The position numbers were made by a program, and so were the translations under genes. DNA of 33,517 nucleotides from Paenibacillus sp. A3 (GTDB lineage: Bacteria; Bacillota; Bacilli; Paenibacillales; NBRC-103111), in NCBI RefSeq assembly GCF_001399685.1, contig NZ_JTHN01000241.1, positions 1 to 33,517 on the forward strand, given 5' to 3'. The notes beneath the pieces were generated by a model, which was not told the DNA's origin, ran no database searches, and worked only from the letters and a program-made list of their open reading frames with translations. Positions 1 to 5,393 of this stretch are shown here, piece by piece (within the stretch, counting starts at the first letter, position 1; every line of letters begins with the position of its first letter).

Positions 1-129
1 GAGCGACTTTTGACGAAGTCAACGGAGCGAGAAAAGATATATCGGAACGCTTTGTTTCGATCCAGTTTTCAGGGTGCAAGTCGCCTTGAGTTAATTAAAG
101 ATGTTTCGTGGCAGAAACATCGACATCCG
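1..129 (+). other. 23S-5S rRNA internal transcribed spacer
   Basis: This is the stretch in front of the 5S gene. It does not show the conserved 3' end of 23S rRNA, so the 23S gene should end just outside the window. A perfect hairpin (8-bp arms at 100-107 and 114-121) sits just before the 5S. The bases either side of the 5S (near 126-132 and 241-250) can extend the 5S terminal stem, as expected for a double-stranded 5S maturation site of the RNase M5 type. The processing role is inferred. Confidence 0.7.
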
Positions 130-246
130 TTTGGTGATGATGGCGGAAGGGAACCACGCGTACCCATCCCGAACACGACCGTTAAGCCTTCCAGCGCCGA
201 TGGTACTTGGACCGCAGGGTCCTGGGAGAGTAGGACGTCGCCAAGC
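130..246 (+). rRNA. rrf: 5S ribosomal RNA
   Basis: About 117 nt matching the Firmicute 5S pattern: it begins TTTGGTGATGATGGCGGAAG, contains the conserved CCCATCCCGAACACGACCGT block and the ACTTGGACCGCAGGGTCCTG arm, and ends GTCGCCAAGC, which pairs with the 5' end. It closes a ribosomal operon whose 16S and 23S genes lie upstream of the window. The tRNA array follows 40 nt later, the usual arrangement in Bacillus-type rrn operons. Exact ends may be off by one or two bases. Confidence 0.95.
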
Positions 247-286
247 GGATATGATTCGACACTTCATACTCCACAACCGTTAACGT

Positions 287-362
287 TCCCTGATAGCTCA
301 GTTGGTAGAGCACTCGACTGTTAATCGAGTTGTCACAGGTTCGAGTCCTGTTCGGGGAGCCA
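287..362 (+). tRNA. tRNA-Asn (GTT)
   Basis: Complete cloverleaf. The acceptor TCCCTGA pairs with TCGGGGA, the anticodon loop is CTGTTAA on a CTCGA/TCGAG stem, and the T arm is CAGG-TTCGAGT-CCTG. The 3' CCA is encoded. It is the first tRNA after the 5S gene. Confidence 0.97.
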
Positions 363-367
363 TTCTT

Positions 368-456
368 GGAGAGGTGTCCGAGCTGGCCGAAGGAGCACGA
401 TTGGAAATCGTGTAGGCGTCACAAGCGTCTCGAGGGTTCGAATCCCTCTCTCTCCG
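368..456 (+). tRNA. tRNA-Ser (GGA)
   Basis: Class II tRNA with a long variable arm. The acceptor GGAGAGG pairs with TCTCTCC, the anticodon loop is TTGGAAA on a CACGA/TCGTG stem, and the discriminator is G. CCA is not encoded (the next bases are TAG), so it must be added by a nucleotidyltransferase. Confidence 0.96.
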
Positions 457-490
457 TAGAGTTCCATCATCGCATTGTATTTATAAGCAT

Positions 491-565
491 GGCCCGTTGG
501 TCAAGGGGTTAAGACACCTCCCTTTCACGGAGGTAACAGGGGTTCGAATCCCCTACGGGTCACCA
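491..565 (+). tRNA. tRNA-Glu (TTC)
   Basis: Acceptor GGCCCGT/ACGGGTC. Anticodon loop CTTTCAC on a CCTCC/GGAGG stem. CCA is encoded. Confidence 0.97.
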
Positions 566-574
566 TTATCCCAT

Positions 575-650
575 GGAGGCTTAGCTCAGCTGGGAGAGCA
601 TCTGCCTTACAAGCAGAGGGTCGGCGGTTCGATCCCGTCAGCCTCCACCA
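575..650 (+). tRNA. tRNA-Val (TAC)
   Basis: The acceptor strand starts GGAGGCT and is matched by AGCCTCC. The anticodon loop is CTTACAA on a TCTGC/GCAGA stem. CCA is encoded. Confidence 0.97.
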
Positions 651-666
651 TAGATTTACTTACTGA

Positions 667-749
<83 letters not shown>

Positions 750-756
750 TTTGTGT

Positions 757-833
757 GGAGCCGTGGTGTAGAGGCCTAACATGCCTGCCTGTCACGCAGG
801 AGACCGCGGGTTCGAATCCCGTCGGCTCCGCCA
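757..833 (+). tRNA. tRNA-Asp (GTC)
   Basis: Acceptor GGAGCCG/CGGCTCC. Anticodon loop CTGTCAC on CCTGC/GCAGG. CCA is encoded. Confidence 0.97.
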
Positions 834-848
834 TTTAGATGCTTTTAA

Positions 849-890
849 CTTCGGAACGAAACGGACAATATCCGAGGGTTCCGAAATTTT
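849..890 (+). terminator. Hairpin plus T-run inside the tRNA array (possible attenuator)
   Basis: Nested inverted repeat between tRNA-Asp and tRNA-Thr. The outer arms are TTCGGAAC (850-857) and GTTCCGAA (878-885), and the inner arms are CGGA (862-865) and TCCG (871-874). ATTTTTAATTT follows directly. It has the shape of an intrinsic terminator, but the outer stem encloses a large, partly paired loop and same-strand tRNAs continue behind it. It could be a partial terminator or an RNA-processing structure. Confidence 0.4.
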
Positions 891-905
891 TAATTTATGT
901 ACCGT

Positions 906-980
906 GCCGTCGTAGCTCAGCGGTAGAGCAACGCACTCGTAATGCGTAGGTCGGTGGTTCGATTCCTCTCGACGGCACCA
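906..980 (+). tRNA. tRNA-Thr (CGT)
   Basis: Acceptor GCCGTCG/CGACGGC. Anticodon loop CTCGTAA on ACGCA/TGCGT, reading ACG codons. CCA is encoded. Confidence 0.96.
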
Positions 981-1004
981 TTTATGCCACATGACAATTC
1001 ATAT

Positions 1005-1081
1005 GGCGGTCGTGGCGAAGTGGTTAACGCATCGGATTGTGGCTCCGACACTCGAGGGTTCGATTCCCTTCGATCGCCCCA
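1005..1081 (+). tRNA. tRNA-His (GTG)
   Basis: Acceptor GCGGTCG/CGATCGC with the extra 5' G (position 1005) facing the C discriminator, the identity mark of tRNA-His. Anticodon loop TTGTGGC on TCGGA/TCCGA. CCA is encoded. Confidence 0.96.
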
Positions 1082-1088
1082 TAGTCAT

Positions 1089-1160
1089 TGGGGATTAGCC
1101 AAGCGGTAAGGCAACGGACTTTGACTCCGTCATGCCTAGGTTCGAATCCTAGATCCCCAG
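1089..1160 (+). tRNA. tRNA-Gln (TTG)
   Basis: Acceptor TGGGGAT/ATCCCCA with a G discriminator. Anticodon loop CTTTGAC on ACGGA/TCCGT. CCA is not encoded (followed by TAT). Confidence 0.96.
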
Positions 1161-1172
1161 TATTTTCAGCAC

Positions 1173-1245
1173 GAGCCATTAGCTCAGTTGGTAGAGCACC
1201 TGACTTTTAATCAGGGTGTCGTAGGTTCGAGTCCTACATGGCTCA
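1173..1245 (+). tRNA. tRNA-Lys (TTT)
   Basis: Acceptor GAGCCAT/ATGGCTC with an A discriminator. Anticodon loop CTTTTAA on CCTGA/TCAGG. CCA is not encoded (followed by TCT). Confidence 0.96.
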
Positions 1246-1266
1246 TCTTCTTACAAAATAAATTGA

Positions 1267-1341
1267 GCGGAAGTGGCTCAGGGGTAGAGCATCGCCTTGC
1301 CAAGGCGAGGGTCGCGGGTTCGAATCCCGTCTTCCGCTCCA
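1267..1341 (+). tRNA. tRNA-Gly (GCC), copy 1
   Basis: Acceptor GCGGAAG/CTTCCGC. Anticodon loop TTGCCAA on TCGCC/GGCGA. CCA is encoded. All 75 nt are identical to the next tRNA at 1404-1478. Confidence 0.97.
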
Positions 1342-1363
1342 TCGCAACTTTTGCTTATGAAGA

Positions 1364-1392
1364 TTGACAATTGCTCTTTTTGGTTTTAATCT
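1364..1392 (+). promoter_or_regulatory. Possible internal promoter of the tRNA array
   Basis: TTGACA (1364-1369), a 17-nt spacer, then TAATCT (1387-1392), between the two identical tRNA-Gly genes. The -35 box is perfect and the spacing ideal, while the -10 box is imperfect. If used, it would start a transcript 10-12 nt before the second tRNA-Gly and make Gly, Leu, Pro, Gly and Arg independent of the rRNA promoter. Confidence 0.5.
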
Positions 1393-1403
1393 TAAAGTAG
1401 TTT

Positions 1404-1478
1404 GCGGAAGTGGCTCAGGGGTAGAGCATCGCCTTGCCAAGGCGAGGGTCGCGGGTTCGAATCCCGTCTTCCGCTCCA
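1404..1478 (+). tRNA. tRNA-Gly (GCC), copy 2
   Basis: Identical over 75 nt to the copy at 1267-1341, CCA included. The sequences flanking the two copies differ, so the duplicated unit is essentially the tRNA itself. A candidate promoter lies just upstream. Confidence 0.97.
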
Positions 1479-1488
1479 TTTATGATTT

Positions 1489-1568
1489 GCCGGTATGGCG
1501 GAATTGGCAGACGCGCGCGACTCAAAATCGTGAGGGAAACCGTGGGGGTTCAAGTCCCTCTACCGGCA
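1489..1568 (+). tRNA. tRNA-Leu (CAA)
   Basis: Class II tRNA. Acceptor GCCGGTA/TACCGGC with an A discriminator. Anticodon loop CTCAAAA (anticodon CAA, reading TTG) on a CGCGA/TCGTG stem with one G-T pair. CCA is not encoded. Confidence 0.94.
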
Positions 1569-1575
1569 TTTATAA

Positions 1576-1652
1576 CGGGACGTAGCTCAGCTTGGTAGAG
1601 CACCTGGTTTGGGACCAGGGGGTCGCATGTTCGAATCGTGTCGTCCCGACCA
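1576..1652 (+). tRNA. tRNA-Pro (TGG)
   Basis: Acceptor CGGGACG/CGTCCCG with an A discriminator. Anticodon loop TTTGGGA on CCTGG/CCAGG. CCA is encoded. Confidence 0.96.
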
Positions 1653-1666
1653 TTCAATATTTTAGT

Positions 1667-1740
1667 GCGGGTGTAGTTCAATGGTAGAACTCCAGCCTTC
1701 CAAGCTGGTAGCGTGGGTTCGATTCCCATCACCCGCTCCA
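1667..1740 (+). tRNA. tRNA-Gly (TCC)
   Basis: Acceptor GCGGGTG/CACCCGC. Anticodon loop CTTCCAA on CCAGC/GCTGG. CCA is encoded. Together with the two GCC copies it gives three glycine tRNAs in this array. Confidence 0.96.
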
Positions 1741-1747
1741 TATGTAA

Positions 1748-1821
<74 letters not shown>

Positions 1822-1838
1822 TCATATTTGAAACTAAG

Positions 1839-1862
1839 AGGTCTGGAAACAGGCCTTTTTTT
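1839..1862 (+). terminator. Terminator of the rRNA/tRNA operon
   Basis: Stem AGGTCTG (1839-1845), GAAA tetraloop, CAGGCCT (1850-1856), then a run of T residues. A classic intrinsic terminator at the end of the stable-RNA operon. Confidence 0.88.
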
Positions 1863-1932
1863 GTTGAGTTCTTGTGGCTATAGACGATCCTGTTTATAAA
1901 GGCTTGGAATTATGGCATTTGTGGAAAAGTTC

Positions 1933-1967
1933 TGATACAATGGGTTAAAGCTCCTTTCGAGGGGCTT
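1933..1967 (+). promoter_or_regulatory. Extended -10 promoter and 5' hairpin of the Gre-like transcript
   Basis: TG-A-TACAAT (1933-1941) fits an extended -10 element; I see no convincing -35 box. A hairpin with arms AAGCTCC (1948-1954) and GGGGCTT (1961-1967), one G-T pair, followed by ATTTTATT would lie at the very 5' end of the message. It could protect or attenuate the transcript. Confidence 0.4.
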
Positions 1968-1989
1968 ATTTTATTAAGGAGGAACGCAT

Positions 1990-2070
1990 ATGAGTCCTAT
2001 GGCAGTACAAAGGCTGAACTCACGAAGGATAAGAACGTATATAGGGGGGGATATCTACTATGAACCCTAG
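1990..2070 (+). CDS. Putative 26-residue leader peptide
   Basis: A short open frame, MSPMAVQRLNSRRIRTYIGG followed by DIYYEP and a stop. It is preceded by an excellent ribosome binding site (AAGGAGG, 7 nt before the ATG), stronger than most sites in the window. It overlaps the first codons of the next gene in another frame (that gene starts at 2060). Five of 26 residues are Arg or Lys, and I recognise no family. The start is supported only by the ribosome binding site; there is no codon-usage support at this length. It may be a translated leader that couples to or regulates the gene behind it, or the site may be fortuitous. Confidence 0.38.
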   Translation: MSPMAVQRLNSRRIRTYIGGDIYYEP

Positions 2071-2521
2071 TTTCGGACGTGGTGCCCGTACCCAATTAAT
2101 TAATCAATTGCTCTATTTTGACGAACAAAGCAGTGCGTTTCTTGATGACTTTTGCCCGCAGCAAGGCAAGGAACGAGCGAATCTCGAAAAGTTCATCGAA
2201 CAATACACGGCAGTTTTGGAACGTCTATTGGCGCAAGATGAAGTGCAGTTTATGCATTCCTTATATTCCAAAGTGCTGATCGGCAGCAGCGTAAAAGTGA
2301 AGTATGAGGATGACGGTTTAGAGGAAACGTTTACGATTGTATTCCCAACTTTGACCGCGCCTGATAAAAACTATGTCTCATTTTTATCCCCTATGGGGAG
2401 GCAGTTGCTTTTAGCTACGTCCGGTGCGGTACAAACGATTGAAATTCCTGCCGGCAGCTTTGCCGTAACGATCGAAGAAGTGAAATACGCTTGCTCCGGA
2501 GAATTTACGAAGACAGGCTAA
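2060..2521 (+). CDS. GreA/GreB-family C-terminal-domain protein
   Basis: A 153-residue protein. The second half (about residues 70-145) reads like the C-terminal domain of Gre transcription factors: a GSSVKVKYEDDG strand pair, 'VFP' and 'SFLSPMGRQLLLA' as the family's 'SPxGxALLG' segment, and 'IEIPAGSFAVTIEEV' as the closing strands. That domain binds the secondary channel rim of RNA polymerase. The N-terminal 65 residues look helical and acidic but are shorter than the coiled-coil finger of true GreA (about 158 residues in all), and I do not see that finger's acidic tip. It may therefore bind polymerase without stimulating transcript cleavage, as Rnk-like proteins do; this is inference. The start is ATG 2060 behind a G-rich site about 9 nt upstream. 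A weak hairpin (2554-2583) follows the stop. Confidence 0.7.
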   Translation: MNPSFGRGARTQLINQLLYFDEQSSAFLDDFCPQQGKERANLEKFIEQYTAVLERLLAQDEVQFMHSLYSKVLIGSSVKVKYEDDGLEETFTIVFPTLTAPDKNYVSFLSPMGRQLLLATSGAVQTIEIPAGSFAVTIEEVKYACSGEFTKTG

Positions 2522-2600
2522 GCAACGTTGAAAAAACATCAGGCTGCAGAAAAGGACAGCTCCTTTCGATATAGGGGCTGTTCTTCTACATTAACCACCA

Positions 2601-2614
2601 GGAAAGCGCTTAGA
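2601..2614. promoter_or_regulatory. Candidate cre (CcpA) site before kduD
   Basis: GGAAAGCGCTTAGA agrees with the Bacillus catabolite-responsive element (TGWAANCGNTNWCA) at all but the first and thirteenth positions. A CcpA site is expected for a sugar-acid operon. It lies about 155 nt before the start codon, upstream of a TATAAT-like hexamer at 2693-2698 that has no clear -35 box. Confidence 0.5.
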
Positions 2615-2620
2615 GCTATA

Positions 2621-2659
2621 CAAAATGTCTACAAAATTTAGCGTTCCGGTTACATTTTG
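2621..2659. repeat. Separated 8-bp inverted repeat (possible operator)
   Basis: CAAAATGT (2621-2628) and ACATTTTG (2652-2659) form a perfect inverted pair with centres 31 bp apart, roughly three helical turns. The pair lies between the cre-like site and the presumed kduD promoter. This geometry suits a regulator binding two faces or a looping dimer; no regulator gene is present here, so the role is unknown. Confidence 0.35.
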
Positions 2660-2768
2660 GACCCGACTATAGCAGTTTGAACCAGTATGACTTATAATAA
2701 AAGGGATGAGCAATCCGATTAGAACGTAAGCTCGGATACGCTTAAAACGTTTAAATGGGGTGTAGAGG

Positions 2769-3524
2769 ATGAATTTGTTTGATTTGACCGGAAAAGTGGC
2801 TTTAGTAACCGGGGGAGCCGTAGGTCTTGGTGCAGGTATCTCCTTAGGCTTAGCCAAGGCAGGCGCGGACATCGTTATCGTAACGAGCAACGACCGTTCG
2901 CGTGAGGTTGAGCAGCAAATCCAAGCGATGGGCCGCAAGGCACACACCATCATAGCGGATCTGATGGATGAAAGCGTATTGAAGAGTGTGGTAGACGAGG
3001 CGTTGTCCGTATTTGGGAAAGTTGATATTTTGGTTAACAATGCCGGGATTATTCGGCGTACGCCGGCTGCCGATCACGCGGCGCAGGACTGGCATGATGT
3101 GCTGAATTTGAACTTAAACTCTGTTTTTTTCCTGTCGCAGCTTGTTGGGCGTGAAATGATTAAACAAGGGTCGGGTAAAATTATAAATATTGCATCGATG
3201 TTAAGCTTTCAAGGCGGGATCAATGTGCCGGGCTATACGGCTTCCAAGCATGCGATTGCCGGAGTAACTAAAGCGCTTGCGAACGAGTGGGCCAGCAAAG
3301 GCATTCAAGTTAACGCTATCGCTCCGGGGTATATGGCTACCGACAATACCGCAGCGCTTCGTGCGGATGAAGAGCGCAGCTCTCAAATTATGGTGCGTAT
3401 TCCAGCCGGACGCTGGGGAACTTCGGAAGATATGCAAGGACCGATCATATTCCTCGCTTCACAGGCTTCAGACTATATGAGCGGCCACGTGCTTTGTGTG
3501 GACGGGGGATGGATGGCGAGATAA
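2769..3524 (+). CDS. kduD: 2-dehydro-3-deoxy-D-gluconate 5-dehydrogenase
   Basis: A 251-residue classical short-chain dehydrogenase. Visible motifs are the cofactor loop TGGAVGLG (residues 14-21), NNAG (90-93), catalytic Asn115, Ser143, Tyr156 and Lys160. The segments 'IIRRTPAADH', 'GYMATDNTAALRAD' and 'RIPAGRWGTSEDM' are typical of KduD, which interconverts 2,5-diketo-3-deoxygluconate and 2-keto-3-deoxygluconate in the cytoplasm during pectin and hyaluronan breakdown. Length matches the family. It heads a run of three genes for the same pathway: its stop codon abuts the ATG of the kinase gene, which points to translational coupling. The start ATG follows a GGGG-rich site 8 nt upstream. The substrate call rests partly on the neighbours; the SDR fold is certain. 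Confidence 0.88.
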   Translation: MNLFDLTGKVALVTGGAVGLGAGISLGLAKAGADIVIVTSNDRSREVEQQIQAMGRKAHTIIADLMDESVLKSVVDEALSVFGKVDILVNNAGIIRRTPAADHAAQDWHDVLNLNLNSVFFLSQLVGREMIKQGSGKIINIASMLSFQGGINVPGYTASKHAIAGVTKALANEWASKGIQVNAIAPGYMATDNTAALRADEERSSQIMVRIPAGRWGTSEDMQGPIIFLASQASDYMSGHVLCVDGGWMAR

Positions 3525-4508
3525 ATGACGGAGAACGGACGAGCGGAGCAGCAGCAGATGTTTCAGCCGGAAATTATTACATTCGGGGAATCGATGGCAT
3601 TGTTGATGCCGGAAGGAAGCAAAGGAATCGAATATTCGTCGCGCTTCCAAGGGCTGTTCGGGGGTGCGGAAAGCAACGTAGCGATCGGGGTATCCCGTCT
3701 GGGCCACAGGGCAGGCTGGTTCAGCCGCCTTGGGAAAGATCCGCTAGGCCGCATGATCATGAAAAAAATCCGCGGCGAGGGCGTGGACGTCTCTCGTGTG
3801 GAGCTGACAACCGAAGCGCCTACCGGCTTGATGCTCCGCGAGGTGGTATCCGGGAAAACATCGGTTTATTATTACCGCAAAGGCTCGGCAGCCAGCACGC
3901 TGAAGCCGGAGCATTTGGACGAGCAATATATTAAGCAGGCCAAATATTTGCATGTAACGGGCATTACGACAGCGCTCAGCCCGAACTGCCGGGAAACGGT
4001 CAGGGAAGCGATGAAACTAGCCCGCAAGCATGGTGTGAAGGTTTGTTTTGATCCGAACTTGAGGCTGAAGCTGTGGTCACTGGAGGAAGCGCGAGAGGTG
4101 CTGCTGGAATTGGCCCAAGAAGCGGATTATTTCCTACCCGGGTTAGACGAGCTGAAGCTGCTGTATCAAACGGACAGCTTCGACGATATTGTGGCCCGAC
4201 TCAGCCAGCTTAAAGCGGTATCGATTGTCAAAGGCGGCGAAGACGTCACGTATATCGTCGAGCAAGGCCGCGTAAGCTCGGTGCCCTATTTTAAAGCGGA
4301 GCAAGTGGTGGATACGGTCGGGGCCGGAGACGGTTTTTGCGCAGGCTTTTTCGTTGGGTTGCTCAAGGGCTATCGTTTGGAAGAAGCGGTCCGCCTCGGT
4401 AACCTGATCGGCTGTATGGTGGTACAGATGGAGGGAGACTGGGAAGGCATTCCGACCTGGGAGCAAGTAGAGGCGTTTCTAAACAACGTAAAACATGTCG
4501 AGAGGTAG
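3525..4508 (+). CDS. kdgK: 2-keto-3-deoxygluconate kinase (PfkB family)
   Basis: A 327-residue PfkB/ribokinase-family sugar kinase. The N-terminal sugar-binding signature is GGAESN (46-51). The C-terminal ATP/anion-hole motif is DTVGAGD (263-269), where Asp269 is the expected catalytic base. It phosphorylates KDG to KDPG, the substrate of the aldolase encoded next. Its ATG (3525) directly follows the kduD stop. A second in-frame ATG at 3558 would remove eleven residues and give the more usual short N-terminus (MFQPEIITFGES); ribosome binding sites do not decide between them. The aldolase gene follows after a 59-nt gap. Confidence 0.9.
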   Translation: MTENGRAEQQQMFQPEIITFGESMALLMPEGSKGIEYSSRFQGLFGGAESNVAIGVSRLGHRAGWFSRLGKDPLGRMIMKKIRGEGVDVSRVELTTEAPTGLMLREVVSGKTSVYYYRKGSAASTLKPEHLDEQYIKQAKYLHVTGITTALSPNCRETVREAMKLARKHGVKVCFDPNLRLKLWSLEEAREVLLELAQEADYFLPGLDELKLLYQTDSFDDIVARLSQLKAVSIVKGGEDVTYIVEQGRVSSVPYFKAEQVVDTVGAGDGFCAGFFVGLLKGYRLEEAVRLGNLIGCMVVQMEGDWEGIPTWEQVEAFLNNVKHVER

Positions 4509-4567
4509 TATCCGATGCAACGAAATACATGCACTACTAACTTCATATTAGGAACGGATGAGAGAAT

Positions 4568-5230
4568 ATGAAAAAAATCAAGCTTTTGCAGCAGCTGACT
4601 AGTGAAGGCGTGGTAGCGGTTCTGCGCGGAGAGACGCCGGAAGAAGTCGTCGAAATGGCTGAACAGGCGATCGCAGGCGGCATTAAAGTTATCGAAGTTA
4701 CAATGACGGTGCCGTTTGCGCTGCAAGCTATCGAGAAGCTGGCCAAAAAATATTCAAGCTCCACGCAGGATTCATCCAAGTATGCGATCATCGGCGTTGG
4801 GACTGTATTAGATCCGGAAACGGCACGGGCGGGTATTCTCAGCGGAGCGGAATTCGTGGTCGGTCCGGCGTTAAATCCGGATACGGTTACTTTGTGCAAC
4901 CGGTACCGCGTTCCTGTGATGCCGGGTGTGATGACGATTCAAGAGATTCAGCGGGCACTTGAGCTCGGCGTAGATATCGTAAAGCTATTCCCGGGCAATC
5001 TGTATTCGCCATCGACGATCAAAGCAATCAAAGGGCCGCTTCCGCAGGCCAACGTTATGCCCACCGGCGGTGTCTCCTTGGACAATCTCGCCGATTGGAT
5101 CAAGGCGGGCGCAGTGGCCGTCGGTATCGGCTCCGATCTGACGACGGAAGCCGTCAAAACGGGCAATTACAGTCTGGTAGCCAAAAAAGCCGCGCAATAT
5201 ATCGAAGCTTACCGGGCGGCTAAAGGCTAA
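4568..5230 (+). CDS. kdgA: KDPG/KHG aldolase
   Basis: A 220-residue class I aldolase (Eda/KdgA family) that splits KDPG into pyruvate and glyceraldehyde 3-phosphate, the last step of this module. Visible residues are Arg20 in 'VAVLRG', the general acid/base Glu43 in 'IEVTMT', and the Schiff-base Lys139 in 'VKLFPG'; a glycine-rich phosphate site 'PTGGVSLDNL' follows. Length is normal. Residues 63-70 (SSSTQDSS) form a small polar insertion. The KDG permease gene and the KdgR regulator that accompany these enzymes in Bacillus are absent here. A strong terminator follows. Confidence 0.93.
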   Translation: MKKIKLLQQLTSEGVVAVLRGETPEEVVEMAEQAIAGGIKVIEVTMTVPFALQAIEKLAKKYSSSTQDSSKYAIIGVGTVLDPETARAGILSGAEFVVGPALNPDTVTLCNRYRVPVMPGVMTIQEIQRALELGVDIVKLFPGNLYSPSTIKAIKGPLPQANVMPTGGVSLDNLADWIKAGAVAVGIGSDLTTEAVKTGNYSLVAKKAAQYIEAYRAAKG

Positions 5231-5252
5231 GCTGTAAATTATCATAAAAAGG

Positions 5253-5297
5253 AAAAAGCACCGTACCCCATGTTTGTTTGGGTTACGATGCTTTTTT
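5253..5297 (+). terminator. Terminator of the kduD-kdgK-kdgA unit
   Basis: Long stem of 18-nt arms (5253-5270 and 5279-5296, two mismatches) with A-run and T-run flanks, so it may work in both directions. Confidence 0.85.
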
Positions 5298-5323
5298 CTT
5301 TGATGGAGACCTTAGGGACTACT

Positions 5324-5361
5324 CAAAAAAATCCCTCCGGAACGCGGAAGATCCGGAGGGG
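5324..5361 (-). terminator. Terminator of gltB
   Basis: Read on the minus strand: CCCTCCGGA stem (5360-5352), about 10-nt loop, TCCGGAGGG (5341-5333), then ATTTTTTT. It lies about 35 nt beyond the gltB stop. Confidence 0.88.
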
Positions 5362-5393
5362 TAACGAATGGTTAATTTTATTGTGCTCGCCGA

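Noticed and set aside
1267-1478. A mobile or CRISPR-like repeat from the two identical 75-bp units
   Set aside because: Both units are complete tRNA-Gly genes; there are only two, and the spacer is promoter-like.
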